Shown one piece after another: positions 1-9,500 of a stretch of 63,680 nucleotides of DNA (within the stretch, counting starts at the first letter, position 1; every line of letters starts with the position of its first letter). This DNA is from Candidatus Eisenbacteria bacterium (lineage in GTDB: Bacteria > Desulfobacterota > Binatia > DP-6): positions 1 through 63,680 of the forward strand of contig DATJZY010000170.1 of NCBI GenBank assembly GCA_035577985.1. Direction: 5' to 3'. The notes beneath the pieces were generated by a model. That model was not told the DNA's origin. It made no database searches and saw only the letters and a list, made by a program, of their open reading frames with translations. Both the position numbers and the translations under genes were made by a program.

Positions 1-391
1 GCACGACGATCGTGCCGATGTCGCGGCCCTCGATCACGATGTTCCCGTGCGCGGCGAGCGAGCGCTGCCGCTCGCGCATCACCTCGCGCACCGCGGTGTG
101 GCGAGCGACGACCGACACCATCCGGTCGATACGCGACTGCCGGATGCCGGAGGTGACGTCGACGCCGGCGATGAACACCCGCCCCTCGTCGTCGAACGTG
201 ACGGGGTTCCGCCGCGCGAGCTCGCCCACCGGCTCGGCGTCGCCGAGCGGCAGGCCCTCGCGCAGCGCGAGCCACGTGAGCGCGCGGTACATCGCCCCCG
301 TGTCGAGGTAGCCGAAGCCGAGCCGCTCCGAGAGCTGCTTGGCGACGGTGCTCTTGCCCGCACCCGCGGGCCCGTCGATGGCCACGATCAT
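1..391 (-). CDS. cmk: Cytidylate kinase, C-terminus beyond window edge
   Basis: Phosphorylates CMP and dCMP with ATP in the cytosol. Translation from the ATG at 391-389 gives 130 visible residues; roughly the last 90 of a usual ~220 lie beyond the left edge. Visible are the P-loop GPAGAGKST (residues 7-15), the family motif LDTGAMYRAL from residue 30, and IEGRDIGT close to the edge. The start codon shares an ATGA with the aroA stop, so it is translationally coupled to the aromatic operon, a common bacterial arrangement. A second, unrelated CMP-kinase-type gene lies at 12384-12920. Confidence 0.93.
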   Translation of the reverse strand, partial: MIVAIDGPAGAGKSTVAKQLSERLGFGYLDTGAMYRALTWLALREGLPLGDAEPVGELARRNPVTFDDEGRVFIAGVDVTSGIRQSRIDRMVSVVARHTAVREVMRERQRSLAAHGNIVIEGRDIGTIVV

Positions 392-1683
392 CGCTGCACG
401 AGTTGGTCGACTAGCTCGAAGAAACCGGGGAAGCTTATAGCCACGCAGTCGGGGTCAACGAGGTCGACGCCCTCCCGCGAGACGAGGCCCGTGATCGCCC
501 CGAGCATCGCGACCCGGTGGTCGCCGCGGGCGTCGATCTTGCCGCCGCGGGGCCGCGCCGGCGTGCCGCGCACCTCGAAGCCGTCCGGCCGGGGCTCGAT
601 GCGAACGCCGGCCGCCCGGAGACCCTCGGTCACCGTCTCGATGCGGTCGCTCTCCTTCGCGCGCAGCTCCTCGGCGCCGCGCACGACCGTGCTTCCGTGC
701 GCGAACGCGCCGAGCAGGGCGACCAGCGGCAGCTCGTCGACCAGCCGCGGCACCTCCTCCGCCTCGACCGCGGTCGCGACGAGCGGCGTCGAGCGCACCT
801 CGAGGTCGGCCACCGGCTCGCCGGCCACGGTGCGCCGGTTGAAGACGGCGATCCGCGCACCCATGCGGTCGAGCACGTCGAGCAGCCCGGTGCGCAGCGG
901 GTTGACGTTGACGCCGCGCAGGATCAGCTCCGAACCGTTCAGCAGCACGGCAGCGGTGATCAGCGGCGCCGCCGAGGAGAGCTCACCGGAGATCTCGACG
1001 TCGAGCGGCGGCAGCCGGTCGACGGGCCACACCGATACCGACTTCGCGGTGCGGCGGACGCGCACGCCGAGCTCGGCGAACATGCGCTCCGTGTGGTCGC
1101 GCGTCGGATGTGGCTCGATCACCGTCGTCGGTCCCGCGCTCGCGTAGAGCGCGGCGATCAGGATCGCCGACTTCACCTGCGCGCTCGCGACCGGGAGAGT
1201 CCAGGTGATGCCCTGCAGGTCGCCGCCCTCGATCTCGAGCGGGGCATGGCCCTCGGTGCTGCGGATCGTGGCGCCCATCCGCCGCAGCGGCTCCGCCACG
1301 CGCTCCATGGGACGGCGCCGCAGCGACGCGTCACCGTCGAGCGTGCGGCGCCCCCGCCGGCCCGCCACGAGGCCGGCGCCGAGCCGCATGGTCGTACCGG
1401 AGTTGGCGCAGTCGATGGCGACGTCGACACCCTCGCCGAGCGCGAGACCCCGGCCGTCGATCTCCGCCGTGTCGCCGTCCCGTCGCGTGGCCGCACCGAG
1501 CGTCCGCACGGCCGCGAGCGTCGCCGCGACGTCGGCGCCGCCCGGGATGCCGCGCACGACCGACGTCCCCTCGGCGAGCGCCGCCAGCAGGAGCGCGCGG
1601 TGTGCGATCGATTTGTCGCCCGGGACGACGACGTCCCCCGCGAGCGGGCCGCGGCGCCCGCGCACGCGCAGCGGCCGGGTCAC
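388..1683 (-). CDS. aroA: 3-phosphoshikimate 1-carboxyvinyltransferase (EPSP synthase)
   Basis: Transfers enolpyruvate from PEP to shikimate-3-phosphate, the sixth step of the shikimate pathway (cytosol). The 431-residue product is full length. It carries the N-terminal motif PGDKSIAHRALLLAALAEG (from residue 21, with the substrate Lys24) and NSGTTMRL near residue 95; both read like the Bacillus-type enzyme rather than the E. coli form. The GTG start at 1683 overlaps the tyrA stop (GTGA) and the stop overlaps cmk (ATGA). A longer open frame continues upstream through tyrA, but homology begins only at this GTG. Confidence 0.95.
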   Translation of the reverse strand: MTRPLRVRGRRGPLAGDVVVPGDKSIAHRALLLAALAEGTSVVRGIPGGADVAATLAAVRTLGAATRRDGDTAEIDGRGLALGEGVDVAIDCANSGTTMRLGAGLVAGRRGRRTLDGDASLRRRPMERVAEPLRRMGATIRSTEGHAPLEIEGGDLQGITWTLPVASAQVKSAILIAALYASAGPTTVIEPHPTRDHTERMFAELGVRVRRTAKSVSVWPVDRLPPLDVEISGELSSAAPLITAAVLLNGSELILRGVNVNPLRTGLLDVLDRMGARIAVFNRRTVAGEPVADLEVRSTPLVATAVEAEEVPRLVDELPLVALLGAFAHGSTVVRGAEELRAKESDRIETVTEGLRAAGVRIEPRPDGFEVRGTPARPRGGKIDARGDHRVAMLGAITGLVSREGVDLVDPDCVAISFPGFFELVDQLVQR

Positions 1684-2549
1684 GGCTTCGCTCCGAGACG
1701 CTGCCGGACCTGGGCGGCGGCGGCGAGCATTCGTTCGAGCGCGGTCGCGTCGCCGCTCTTCATGGCGTGCTCGATCGCGTCGAGCGCGGCGCGAAACTCC
1801 GACAGCGCCGCCGCGAGCGCGGGACGATTGCCCAGCGCGATGTCGCGCCAGACTTCGGCCGGGCTGGCGGCGATGCGCGTCGTGTCGACGAACCCGCTGC
1901 CGGCGTAGTCGAGCAGCGTGCGACCGTCCTCGGTGCGCCCAGCCACGGCGGCGACCAGCGCGTAGGCGACGAGGTGCGGGAGATGCGAGACCCGCGCGAG
2001 GATCGCATCGTGGGTCTCGGGCGTCATCGTCTCGACACGCGCGCCGACACCCTCCCAGAGGGCGCGTACGAGGGCGGCCGCCCCGGGGTCGGTGCGCGGT
2101 GTCGGCGTCACGATGCAGAGGCGGCCGCGGAAGAGATCGGCCTCGGCCGCAGCGGCTCCCGCACGCTCGTTGCCGGCGATCGGATGCGCGCCCACGACGC
2201 GTCGCGGATCGGGCCAGGCCGCCTCCAGCTCCGCGACCAGCGATCCCTTCACGCTCCCGACGTCCGTCAGCACGGTCGTGGGTCGGGCGTGGGCCCGGAA
2301 TCGCTCCGCCAAGCGGGCGCAGGTCGCAACCGGCGTCGCCAGGACGATGAGGTCGGCATCCGCGGCCGCGGCCTCGTCCGTGGCGACGCGATCGATGAGC
2401 CCGCGCTGGAGCGCGACGTCCAGGTTCGCGCGCGTCCGCCCGAACCCCACCACCTCCCGCACGAGCCCCGCCTTGCGCGCCGCCAGCCCGAGCGAGCCGC
2501 CGATCAAGCCGACGCCCGCGAGCGTCATGCGCCCGACGAGCACGCTCAT
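1680..2549 (-). CDS. tyrA: Prephenate dehydrogenase
   Basis: Oxidatively decarboxylates prephenate (or arogenate) to the tyrosine precursor with NAD(P). The 289 residues begin with a Rossmann glycine motif (GVGLIGGSLG, residues 12-21) and lack a fused chorismate mutase or ACT domain, so this is the short monofunctional form. The start overlaps the hisC stop (ATGA). An internal ATG at 2528 would also leave the nucleotide-binding motif intact. Prephenate versus arogenate preference cannot be read from the sequence. Confidence 0.93.
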   Translation of the reverse strand: MSVLVGRMTLAGVGLIGGSLGLAARKAGLVREVVGFGRTRANLDVALQRGLIDRVATDEAAAADADLIVLATPVATCARLAERFRAHARPTTVLTDVGSVKGSLVAELEAAWPDPRRVVGAHPIAGNERAGAAAAEADLFRGRLCIVTPTPRTDPGAAALVRALWEGVGARVETMTPETHDAILARVSHLPHLVAYALVAAVAGRTEDGRTLLDYAGSGFVDTTRIAASPAEVWRDIALGNRPALAAALSEFRAALDAIEHAMKSGDATALERMLAAAAQVRQRLGAKP

Positions 2550-3655
2550 GCACGGCGCTCGGCGAGCACGGCCTCGAGCGCCTGGATGCAGCGCGCGTTC
2601 TCCTCCGGCAGGCCGATGCTGACACGCAGGTGCTCGGGAAAGCCGTAGCCGTCCATCGGCCGGACGATCACGCCGCGGGCGAGGAGGGCCTCGTAGATCG
2701 GGACGCCGCTGCCGACGCGCACGAGAATGAAGTTCGCCGAGCTCGGAACCCAGGCGAGCCCCAGCCGGTCGAACTCGCGCGTGAGGTAGGCCATGCCCTC
2801 GCGGTTGACGGCGAGCGTGCGGCGCACGTGCTCGTGGTCCTCGAGGGCCGCGAGCGCCCCGACCTGCGCCAGCACGTTCACGTTGAACGGCTGCCGCACA
2901 CGCTCGAGCGCCTCGATGATCGGCGCCGGCGCCACCGCGTACCCGACGCGGAGACCCGCGAGGCCGTAGAGCTTCGAGAACGTCCGCAAGGTCACGACCG
3001 GAACCGCCCCATCACCGCGGCACACGACCGTGTCCGGGTACTCGGGATCGGTCACGAACTCGGCGTAGGCGTCGTCGGCGACCACCAGGAGCTGCCGGCC
3101 CGCGAGCGCCCGCAGGAACCCCTCCCACGCCGGTCGGCGCACGATCGTTCCCGTGGGGTTGTTCGGGTTCGCGACGAAGACGACGCGCGTGCGCGAGGTC
3201 ACGGCGTCGGCCATCGCTTCGAGGTCGTGCGTGAAGTTGCGCAGCGGGACGATGCGCGGCGTCGCCGCCACCGCCTGCGTCACCATGCGGTAGATCACGA
3301 ACGCCTGGTCGGCCATCACGGCCTCGTCGCGCGGGCGCAGGAAGGTCCGGGCCACGAGCTCGATCAGCTCGTTCGAGCCATTGCCGACCATGATCTCGTC
3401 GGGCGACACGCCGTGCCGCTCCGCCAGCCGCCGCGTGAGGTAGAACGCCGAGCCATCCGGATAGCGGTGCAGGTTCGGCAGGGCGCGCGCGATGGCCTCG
3501 GTCGCCTTCGCGGACGGCCCGAGCGGATTCTCGTTCGAGGCGAGCTTGATCGAGTCGTGGATCCCGAGCTCGCGCTCGAGCTCCTCGATGGGCATGCCCG
3601 GCGGATACGGGGCCAGGGTCCGGATCCACTCGGGGACGAGCAAGCGAATGTCCAT
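2546..3655 (-). CDS. hisC: HisC-family aminotransferase (histidinol-phosphate or aromatic)
   Basis: PLP-dependent fold-type I aminotransferase of 369 residues. The cofactor lysine is Lys228 in TFSKLYGLAGLRVGY, preceded by NPNNPTGT and DDAYAEF. The family makes histidinol phosphate, but it also transaminates phenylpyruvate and 4-hydroxyphenylpyruvate. This gene lies between pheA and tyrA with no other his gene in view, so an aromatic role (or both roles) is likely. Six bases separate it from pheA, and it overlaps tyrA by four. Confidence 0.9.
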   Translation of the reverse strand: MDIRLLVPEWIRTLAPYPPGMPIEELERELGIHDSIKLASNENPLGPSAKATEAIARALPNLHRYPDGSAFYLTRRLAERHGVSPDEIMVGNGSNELIELVARTFLRPRDEAVMADQAFVIYRMVTQAVAATPRIVPLRNFTHDLEAMADAVTSRTRVVFVANPNNPTGTIVRRPAWEGFLRALAGRQLLVVADDAYAEFVTDPEYPDTVVCRGDGAVPVVTLRTFSKLYGLAGLRVGYAVAPAPIIEALERVRQPFNVNVLAQVGALAALEDHEHVRRTLAVNREGMAYLTREFDRLGLAWVPSSANFILVRVGSGVPIYEALLARGVIVRPMDGYGFPEHLRVSIGLPEENARCIQALEAVLAERRA

Positions 3656-3661
3656 GCTGCC

Positions 3662-4756
3662 TCAGCCGGTCCCGCCGGGCGCGGCGGGGTACGACCCGAG
3701 CACTTTGGCACGCAGCGCGCGGCGCGCAACCGCCGCCAGCGCCCGCTCGACGCGCCGCTCGCGGCGGTGGCCGCGCAGATCGAGGAAGAAGTAGTACTCC
3801 CACGGCCGCTCGCGCAGGGGACGCGACTCGATCTTGATCAGGTCGATGCCGTGCGCCGCGAACGGGCGCAGCAGCTTCGCCAGCACGCCCACCTCGTCGC
3901 GCACGCTGACGACGATGGACGTCTTGTCGTCGCCCGACGGCTCGGCGGCATCGTGCCGCCCGAGCACGAGGAAGCGCGTCGTGTTCCCGGCGTCGTCCTG
4001 GATGTCGCGCTTCACGACCGCGACGCCGTACGCGTCGGCGGCCGCCTCGGCGGCGACCGCCGCGGAGCCACGCTCCCGCGCCGCACGCTCGGCGGCCGCG
4101 GCGTTACTCGGCGCTTCGAGCTGGGGCACGCCCGGCAGGTGCGTCGCGAGCCACTGCCGGCACTGCGCCAGCGCCTGCGGGTGCGCGATCACGCGGCGCA
4201 CGGCGCCGATCGCGGTCCCGCGCCGGGCGAGCAGGCAGTGCCGGATCGGCAACGAGATCTCGGCGCATATGCTGAGCGGCGAATCGACGAGGAGGTCGAG
4301 CGTGTTCGCGACCATGCCCTCGGTCGAATTCTCGACCGGGACGACGCCGAGATCGGCCCGTCCGTTCTCCACGTCCCGGAAGACCTCGGCGACCGTCGGC
4401 GCCGGACGGTAGGCAGCCGCGCTGCCGAACTGCTCGAGCGCGGCCAGGTGCGTGTAGGTCGCCTGCGGCCCGAAGTACGCGACGGTGAGGCGCTCTTCGA
4501 GGCTCCGCGAGGCGGAGATGATCTCGCGGAAGATCGCGCGCACGTGGGCCGCGGTGAGCGGCCCCGGGTTCGCGCGAACCAGTCGCGCCAGCACGCCCTT
4601 CTCGCGCCCCGGCGCGTAGATGGTGCTGTTGCGCCGCGCCTTGTGCGAACCGATCCCGATCACGAGCCGCGCGCGACGCGTGAGGAGTCGGAGCAGCTGG
4701 TCGTCGATCCGATCGATCTGCCGCCGAAGCGCTGCGATCGCGGGCGGGCGAGCCAT
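3662..4756 (-). CDS. pheA: Bifunctional chorismate mutase / prephenate dehydratase (P-protein)
   Basis: Converts chorismate to prephenate and then phenylpyruvate, committing to phenylalanine. In the 364 residues I see an AroQ-type chorismate mutase helix region (about 5-88, IDRIDDQLLRLLTRRARL), a prephenate dehydratase core starting VAYFGPQATYTHLAA (from about 92) with the NTTRFLVLG motif near 258, and a C-terminal ACT domain (about 278-350) containing IKIESRP, the phenylalanine-binding region. Feedback inhibition by phenylalanine is expected from the ACT domain. The ATG at 4756 fits the start of homology; the open frame upstream is antisense-like. Confidence 0.95.
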   Translation of the reverse strand: MARPPAIAALRRQIDRIDDQLLRLLTRRARLVIGIGSHKARRNSTIYAPGREKGVLARLVRANPGPLTAAHVRAIFREIISASRSLEERLTVAYFGPQATYTHLAALEQFGSAAAYRPAPTVAEVFRDVENGRADLGVVPVENSTEGMVANTLDLLVDSPLSICAEISLPIRHCLLARRGTAIGAVRRVIAHPQALAQCRQWLATHLPGVPQLEAPSNAAAAERAARERGSAAVAAEAAADAYGVAVVKRDIQDDAGNTTRFLVLGRHDAAEPSGDDKTSIVVSVRDEVGVLAKLLRPFAAHGIDLIKIESRPLRERPWEYYFFLDLRGHRRERRVERALAAVARRALRAKVLGSYPAAPGGTG

Positions 4757-4775
4757 ACGGGGTTGCGGTGGGCGT

Positions 4776-5735
4776 CTACTCTGGGCCCTGCGCTTTTGCA
4801 ATGCGCGCGCCGCCGAGGAACGCCGCGACGTCGTCCGCGATGCGGGCCGTGTCGCGGTCCGGATCGCGCCAGACGACGTGCGGCTCGTGTCGAAACCACG
4901 TGCGCTGGCGTTTCGCGTAGCGCCGCGTCGCGAGCGCCGTCGCCTGCGCGGCCTCGGCGAGCTCCGCGCGCCCCTCGACCACACGCCGCATCTCCGCGTA
5001 GCCGAGCGTGCGCCACACCGGCGCCTCGTCCCCGTAGCCGCGTGACGCGAGACGGCGGACCTCGTCGAGCCATCCGGCGGCGAGCATCGCGTCGATGCGT
5101 CGCGCGATGCGGGCGTCGAGCGTCGGGGTGGGAACCGCGAGCCCGATGACGAGGGCCTCGAACGACGCGTCGGCGAACGCATGGGTCGCCTGCCATTCCG
5201 ACAGCCGCCGGCCGCTCGCCATCGACACCTCGAGCGCGCGCACGATGCGCACGGTGTCGTGCGGGTGGATGCGCGCGGCGGCCGCGGGATCGACGTGCAC
5301 GAGCCCGCGATGGAGGGCCGCGGTGCCCATGCGCTCGGCCATCGCCACGAGCGTCGCGCGCAGGGCGGGGTCGCGCGGCGGCGCCGGACACAGGCCGTAG
5401 AGCAACGCCCGTACGTAGAGCCCGGTGCCACCGACCACCAGCGCGTGACGACCCCGGTGGCGGATGTCCGCCACCGCCGCCAGCGCGTGCGCGCGAAAGC
5501 GCGCGACGTCGTACGTCTCGTCGGGCGGGACGAGGTCGAGGCCGTGGTGCGCGACGATCTGCCGTTCCTCCGGCGTCGGCTTGGCGGTGCCGATGTCGAG
5601 CTCGCGATGCACCTGCCGTGAATCCGCCGAGACGATCTCCGCGCCCACGCGCTGCGCCAGCTCGAGGCCGAGGCGCGTCTTTCCGCTCGCCGTCGGCCCG
5701 ACGAGACACACCAGGCGCGGGCGCTCCACGCTCAC
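4776..5735 (-). CDS. miaA: tRNA dimethylallyltransferase
   Basis: Adds a dimethylallyl group to adenosine 37 of tRNAs that read codons starting with U. The 319 residues carry the P-loop GPTASGKT (13-20) and the substrate motif SADSRQVHRELDIGTAKP. Length is typical. It sits one base after mutL and 19 bases before pheA; mutL-miaA pairing is widespread. The C-terminal part keeps the RTWFRHEP-like end of the family. Confidence 0.95.
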   Translation of the reverse strand: MSVERPRLVCLVGPTASGKTRLGLELAQRVGAEIVSADSRQVHRELDIGTAKPTPEERQIVAHHGLDLVPPDETYDVARFRAHALAAVADIRHRGRHALVVGGTGLYVRALLYGLCPAPPRDPALRATLVAMAERMGTAALHRGLVHVDPAAAARIHPHDTVRIVRALEVSMASGRRLSEWQATHAFADASFEALVIGLAVPTPTLDARIARRIDAMLAAGWLDEVRRLASRGYGDEAPVWRTLGYAEMRRVVEGRAELAEAAQATALATRRYAKRQRTWFRHEPHVVWRDPDRDTARIADDVAAFLGGARIAKAQGPE

Positions 5736-5736
5736 C

Positions 5737-7479
5737 TCAGCGCTGGAAGAGCGCCTCGACCGCGCTCCGCCGCAGGAGCGCGGCCACCGGCCGTCCGTGT
5801 GGGCAGTGGGCGTTCACCGGTACGTCGTCCATCGACGCGAGCAGCGCGTCCACCTGACCGCGCTCGAGGCGCTGGCCGACACGCACCGCGCTGTGGCAGG
5901 CGATCGTCGCCAGCACCGCATCGACCGCGCGGGCGACGGCCTCCGATGCTCCCGTGGTCGCGAGCTCGGCCGCGAGCGCCCGCACGAGAGCGCCCGCATC
6001 CCGGTCCCGCAGCAGGCGAGGCATCGTGCGCAGGAGATACGTCCCTTCGCCGAACGCTTCGCCCTCGAGCCCGGCGGCGGCGAGCGCCGACGCGTGCTCG
6101 GCGAGCGCGCCGCACTCGGTCCGCGACAGGGTGACCGTCTCGGGCACGAGCAGCGCGTCGCGCTCGACACCGCGGGCGGCGTGCTCCGCCTGGAGGCCCT
6201 CGAAGAGGACGCGCTCGTGGGCCGCATGCTGGTCGATGAGGAGCGCCTGGCCGTCGCGCTCGCACAAGAGGTAGCCGTCGAAGAGCTGCCCGACGAAGCG
6301 GAGCGCGCGGAAGCCGCGGGTCGCGGGCTGCCAGAGGCTTCCCTGGTCGCTCGCCGCCTCCGAGCGGACGACCGGTGGCGACGATCCATAGGGCGACGGC
6401 GGCTCGGCCACGCGCTCGGCAGCTCCCGAGGGAGGGATCGGCGCGCTCGCCGGCGCCGGGGGCGCCAGCGCCTGACGAAGCTGCGCGCGGACGGCGCTCG
6501 CGACCAGCCGATGGACGCTCGAGCTACGATGGAAGCGCACCTCGAGCTTGGCGGGATGGACGTTCACGTCCATCGTGCCGGGCGACACGCGGATGAACAG
6601 CACGACCGCCGGGTAGCGTCCCTTCACGACGAACGACTCGAACCCGTCCAGCACGGCGTGCGTGAGGACGCGATCGCGCACCCAGCGGACCCCCGATCGG
6701 CCGCCGCCCGAGAAGCCGACGTACGTCCACAGGAGCCGCGCACTCGACAAGCTCTCGCGTGGCGGGCCGAGCACGCCCGAGATCTCGGCGCCCGGCCCGT
6801 CGGCCTCGATCGCGACGAAGCTCGCGGCGCGCTCCGCGCCCAGCACCTGCGCCAGGCGCTGCCGGACGTCCCGCACCGCCGGATAGTGGAAGAGCTCGCG
6901 CCCGTCTGCGACCAGACGAACGCCGGTCGTGGGGCTGGCGACCGCGAGCCGGGTGAGCGCGTCGGCGACGTGCCCGACCTCGGTCGCGGGCGTGCGCAGG
7001 AACTTCCGGCGCGCCGGCATCGCCTCGAAGAGCCCCGCCACCTCGACCGTCGTGCCCGGCGCCGCGCCGGCCGGTCCTGCGGCGCGCGCGCCGTTCGCAT
7101 CGGCCTCGACGACGGCGCCCACCTCTGCGTCGGCACGCCGGGTCGTGAGCCGCACGCGCCCGGCAGCCGCGATGCTGGGGAGCGCCTCGCCGCGGAACCC
7201 GAGCGTGCCGACGCGGACGAGGTCGGCGATGCCCGTGAGCTTGCTCGTCGCGTGGCGCGCAAATGCGAGCACCGCGTCGTCCGGCGTCATGCCCTCCCCG
7301 TCGTCGACGACCGTGATGCCGTCGACCCCGCCTGCGACCAGGCGCACGTCGATCTGCCGCGCACCCGCGTCGAGCGCGTTCTCTGCCAGCTCCTTCACGA
7401 CCGACGCCGGGCGCTCGATCACTTCGCCGGCGGCGATCTGTCCCTGGACGTCCGGCGGGAGGATCGCGATCTTCGCCAC
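5737..7479 (-). CDS. mutL: DNA mismatch repair protein MutL, endonuclease type
   Basis: Mismatch-repair ATPase that links MutS recognition to strand cleavage. The GTG at 7479 gives 580 residues. The N-terminal GHKL ATPase shows IAAGEVIERPASVVKELAENALDAGA (catalytic Glu33 and Asn37 region) and DDGEGM. The C-terminal domain holds IDQHAAHERVLFE, the DQHA(x)2E(x)4E metal-binding nuclease motif, plus ACHSAV and CPHGRP. This predicts a nicking MutL as in bacteria without MutH. The longer upstream frame is in pgi's complement and is ignored. Confidence 0.95.
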   Translation of the reverse strand: MAKIAILPPDVQGQIAAGEVIERPASVVKELAENALDAGARQIDVRLVAGGVDGITVVDDGEGMTPDDAVLAFARHATSKLTGIADLVRVGTLGFRGEALPSIAAAGRVRLTTRRADAEVGAVVEADANGARAAGPAGAAPGTTVEVAGLFEAMPARRKFLRTPATEVGHVADALTRLAVASPTTGVRLVADGRELFHYPAVRDVRQRLAQVLGAERAASFVAIEADGPGAEISGVLGPPRESLSSARLLWTYVGFSGGGRSGVRWVRDRVLTHAVLDGFESFVVKGRYPAVVLFIRVSPGTMDVNVHPAKLEVRFHRSSSVHRLVASAVRAQLRQALAPPAPASAPIPPSGAAERVAEPPSPYGSSPPVVRSEAASDQGSLWQPATRGFRALRFVGQLFDGYLLCERDGQALLIDQHAAHERVLFEGLQAEHAARGVERDALLVPETVTLSRTECGALAEHASALAAAGLEGEAFGEGTYLLRTMPRLLRDRDAGALVRALAAELATTGASEAVARAVDAVLATIACHSAVRVGQRLERGQVDALLASMDDVPVNAHCPHGRPVAALLRRSAVEALFQR

Positions 7480-7487
7480 GCGCGCTC

Positions 7488-8897
7488 CTACAGGACGAAC
7501 CGCGGGTCCTTGCGCGCGACCCAGGCCTTGATCTCGTCGCGCTGCGCGTCGAGGTCGGGCCGGCCGAGGAGCGCGTACGTGAGCGTCTTGCCCGCCTCGA
7601 CGGCGGGCTGTCCGAACGGGTCGATGTCGGCGAGATAGCCAGCCGCGACCGTCGCCTGCTCGAACAGGTAGACGAGCTGCCCGACGGTGAACGGCGTCAG
7701 TGCGGGCAGGCTCACGGTCACGCTCGGGCGCCCCTGGCGCGCGAGCGCAAATTCGGTCGCGGTCTGCTCGGCGTTCAGCACTCCGCCCAGCGAGTGGCCG
7801 CCGAGGCAGGCGACGTCTTCGAGGTCCTGATAGGCGGCGGGAATGGTCAGCGTGTCGCCGTGGTCCTCGACGCGCAGGAACAGCACGAGCTTGTCGTGCG
7901 GTCCTTCCAGGTAGAGCTGGAGGTGCGAGTGCTGGTCGGCGCTCCCACGCGCACGGATCGCCGTCTGACCCCACTCGACGCGCCGGCCCGTGCGGTCGAC
8001 GGCCTTGGCGAGGCTCCCCACCCAGAGCTGCGTGAACCACTCGGCGAGCGCGGCCAGCCGCTCGCTGTAGCTCATGAGGACGACGATGCGGGCGCCCCGG
8101 TGTGCCGCCAGGTGCCAGAGGATCCCGGCCAGGGCGAGCGGCGGATCGGCGAAGGCGTGGTCGGCTCGCCGGCTGCGCTCGTCGAGCGCCTTGGCCCCGG
8201 CGATGAGGTCGTCGATGTCGACGCCCGCGACCGCCGCCGGAAAGAGCCCCATCGCCGTGAGGGCGCCGAAGCGGCCGTCGACGTCCGGCGGCACGGCCAG
8301 CGACGGGAAGCCCTCGTCGTTCACGATCTGTCGCAGCGAGCCGCGCTGCGCCTCGGTGGTGACCAGCAGGTGCCGCTTGTAGTCGACGGCTCCGAGCTCG
8401 CGCATGAGCCGGTCGCGCACGATGAGAAAGCGCGCCATCGTCTCGGCCGTGTCGCCCGATTTGCTGACCACGTTGAAGAGGGTGCGGCGCAGATCGACGG
8501 AGGCGAGCAGCGCCTGGATCGCCGCCGGATCGATCGAGTCCGCCACCACCACCTGTGCCCCGCTCGCCTGAGGGTCGGCGAGGGCGGTCGTCAGCGCTTC
8601 GGCGCCGAGCGCCGAGCCCCCGATGCCGAGCACGACGACGGTGTCGAAGTCGCCCCGTACCTCGTCGGCCGCCCGCCGGATCGCCTCGGTCGGTTGATAC
8701 GGCAGCTCCGCGAACGGGAGGGCGCCTTCGCCGCGCCGCTGGGCGACCAGGGAGCGCACGCGCTCCAGCTCGGGCCGGAGTCCTTCGAGCGCCGCCGCGT
8801 CGATCCCGTCCGCGCCGACTGACGCGGCGAGCGCGCCGTTCACGTCCAGACGGACCGTCTGGGCATCCTGCCCTCGACGGCGCCGGGGTCTCGCCAT
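7488..8897 (-). CDS. pgi: Glucose-6-phosphate isomerase
   Basis: Interconverts glucose-6-phosphate and fructose-6-phosphate. From the ATG at 8897 (MARPRRRRG) the protein has 469 residues, on the short side of the family. The phosphosugar-binding motif [14 protein letters not shown], the SKSGDTAET segment and a late GHSLGGVLN are visible. An ATG at 8909 would add four residues but lies within a possible -10 element. It is divergent from rfaE2 across 88 bp and leads the minus-strand run mutL-miaA-pheA onward. Confidence 0.93.
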   Translation of the reverse strand: MARPRRRRGQDAQTVRLDVNGALAASVGADGIDAAALEGLRPELERVRSLVAQRRGEGALPFAELPYQPTEAIRRAADEVRGDFDTVVVLGIGGSALGAEALTTALADPQASGAQVVVADSIDPAAIQALLASVDLRRTLFNVVSKSGDTAETMARFLIVRDRLMRELGAVDYKRHLLVTTEAQRGSLRQIVNDEGFPSLAVPPDVDGRFGALTAMGLFPAAVAGVDIDDLIAGAKALDERSRRADHAFADPPLALAGILWHLAAHRGARIVVLMSYSERLAALAEWFTQLWVGSLAKAVDRTGRRVEWGQTAIRARGSADQHSHLQLYLEGPHDKLVLFLRVEDHGDTLTIPAAYQDLEDVACLGGHSLGGVLNAEQTATEFALARQGRPSVTVSLPALTPFTVGQLVYLFEQATVAAGYLADIDPFGQPAVEAGKTLTYALLGRPDLDAQRDEIKAWVARKDPRFVL

Positions 8898-8908
8898 GGT
8901 GGGCGGCA

Positions 8909-8936
8909 TGTATCCACCCGCCGACCCGAGGGTCAA
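8909..8936 (-). promoter_or_regulatory. Possible promoter for pgi
   Basis: On the minus strand TTGACC (8936-8931) and GATACA (8914-8909) are 16 bases apart. The -35 matches consensus at five of six positions and the -10 at three. A transcript would start only a few bases before the 8897 ATG, so the leader would be very short. Weak evidence, from pattern only. Confidence 0.28.
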
Positions 8937-8985
8937 GCTGCCACCCGCGTGCGAGGCGCGACGACGCGCGATATGCTGCGCGCGC

Positions 8986-9465
8986 GTGGAGATCCCGAAG
9001 CTCGCTCCGAGCGTCGCCTCACTGAAGGAACGGCTCGCCCCGCTGCGCGCGCGCGGCGGGCGCGTCGTGTTCACGAACGGCTGCTTCGATCTGCTGCACC
9101 CGGGCCACGTGCGCTACCTCGCCGCCGCGCGCGCGCTCGGCGATGCCCTCATCGTGGGCCTCAACGACGACGCGTCGGTGCGACGGCTGAAGGGGACCGG
9201 GCGACCGATCCTCGGCGCGGCCGAGCGCGCGGAGGTGCTGGCGGCGCTCGCCGCCGTCGATCACGTGGTGCTGTTCGCCGACGACACGCCCAGGGCGCTC
9301 ATCGCCGCCCTTCTCCCGGACGTGCTCGTCAAAGGGGCCGACTGGGCCACGGCGGACATCGTCGGGCGCCAGGAGGTCGAGGCCGCGGGTGGCCGCGTCG
9401 AACGGATCGAGGTCGTGCCTGGCGTGTCGACGAGCGAGCTCGTGCGGCGCATCCGCGGGGCTTGA
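8986..9465 (+). CDS. rfaE2: D-glycero-beta-D-manno-heptose 1-phosphate adenylyltransferase
   Basis: Charges heptose-1-phosphate with ATP to give ADP-heptose for the LPS core. The 159 residues start at GTG 8986 and show the nucleotidyltransferase signature [16 protein letters not shown] (HxGH) and a C-terminal [12 protein letters not shown]. In E. coli this domain is fused to the kinase (HldE). Here the kinase is a separate gene at 13808-14797 on the other strand. An open frame reaches back to 8896 but overlaps the pgi start and adds no recognisable homology. Confidence 0.92.
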   Translation: MEIPKLAPSVASLKERLAPLRARGGRVVFTNGCFDLLHPGHVRYLAAARALGDALIVGLNDDASVRRLKGTGRPILGAAERAEVLAALAAVDHVVLFADDTPRALIAALLPDVLVKGADWATADIVGRQEVEAAGGRVERIEVVPGVSTSELVRRIRGA

Positions 9466-9500
9466 GCGATCGCGCCCGGCAGGGTAAGAGTCCGCCCCTC

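Noticed and set aside
388..2625. One 745-codon frame that could be read as a tyrA-aroA fusion
   Set aside because: The N-terminal half is an out-of-frame, Arg-rich translation of tyrA. Real aroA homology begins at GTG 1683, and tyrA is intact in its own frame.
2630..5149. Long plus-strand open frame of 839 codons
   Set aside because: Complement of hisC, pheA and miaA, which have clear catalytic motifs. The antisense product is low-complexity Arg/Ala/Asp.
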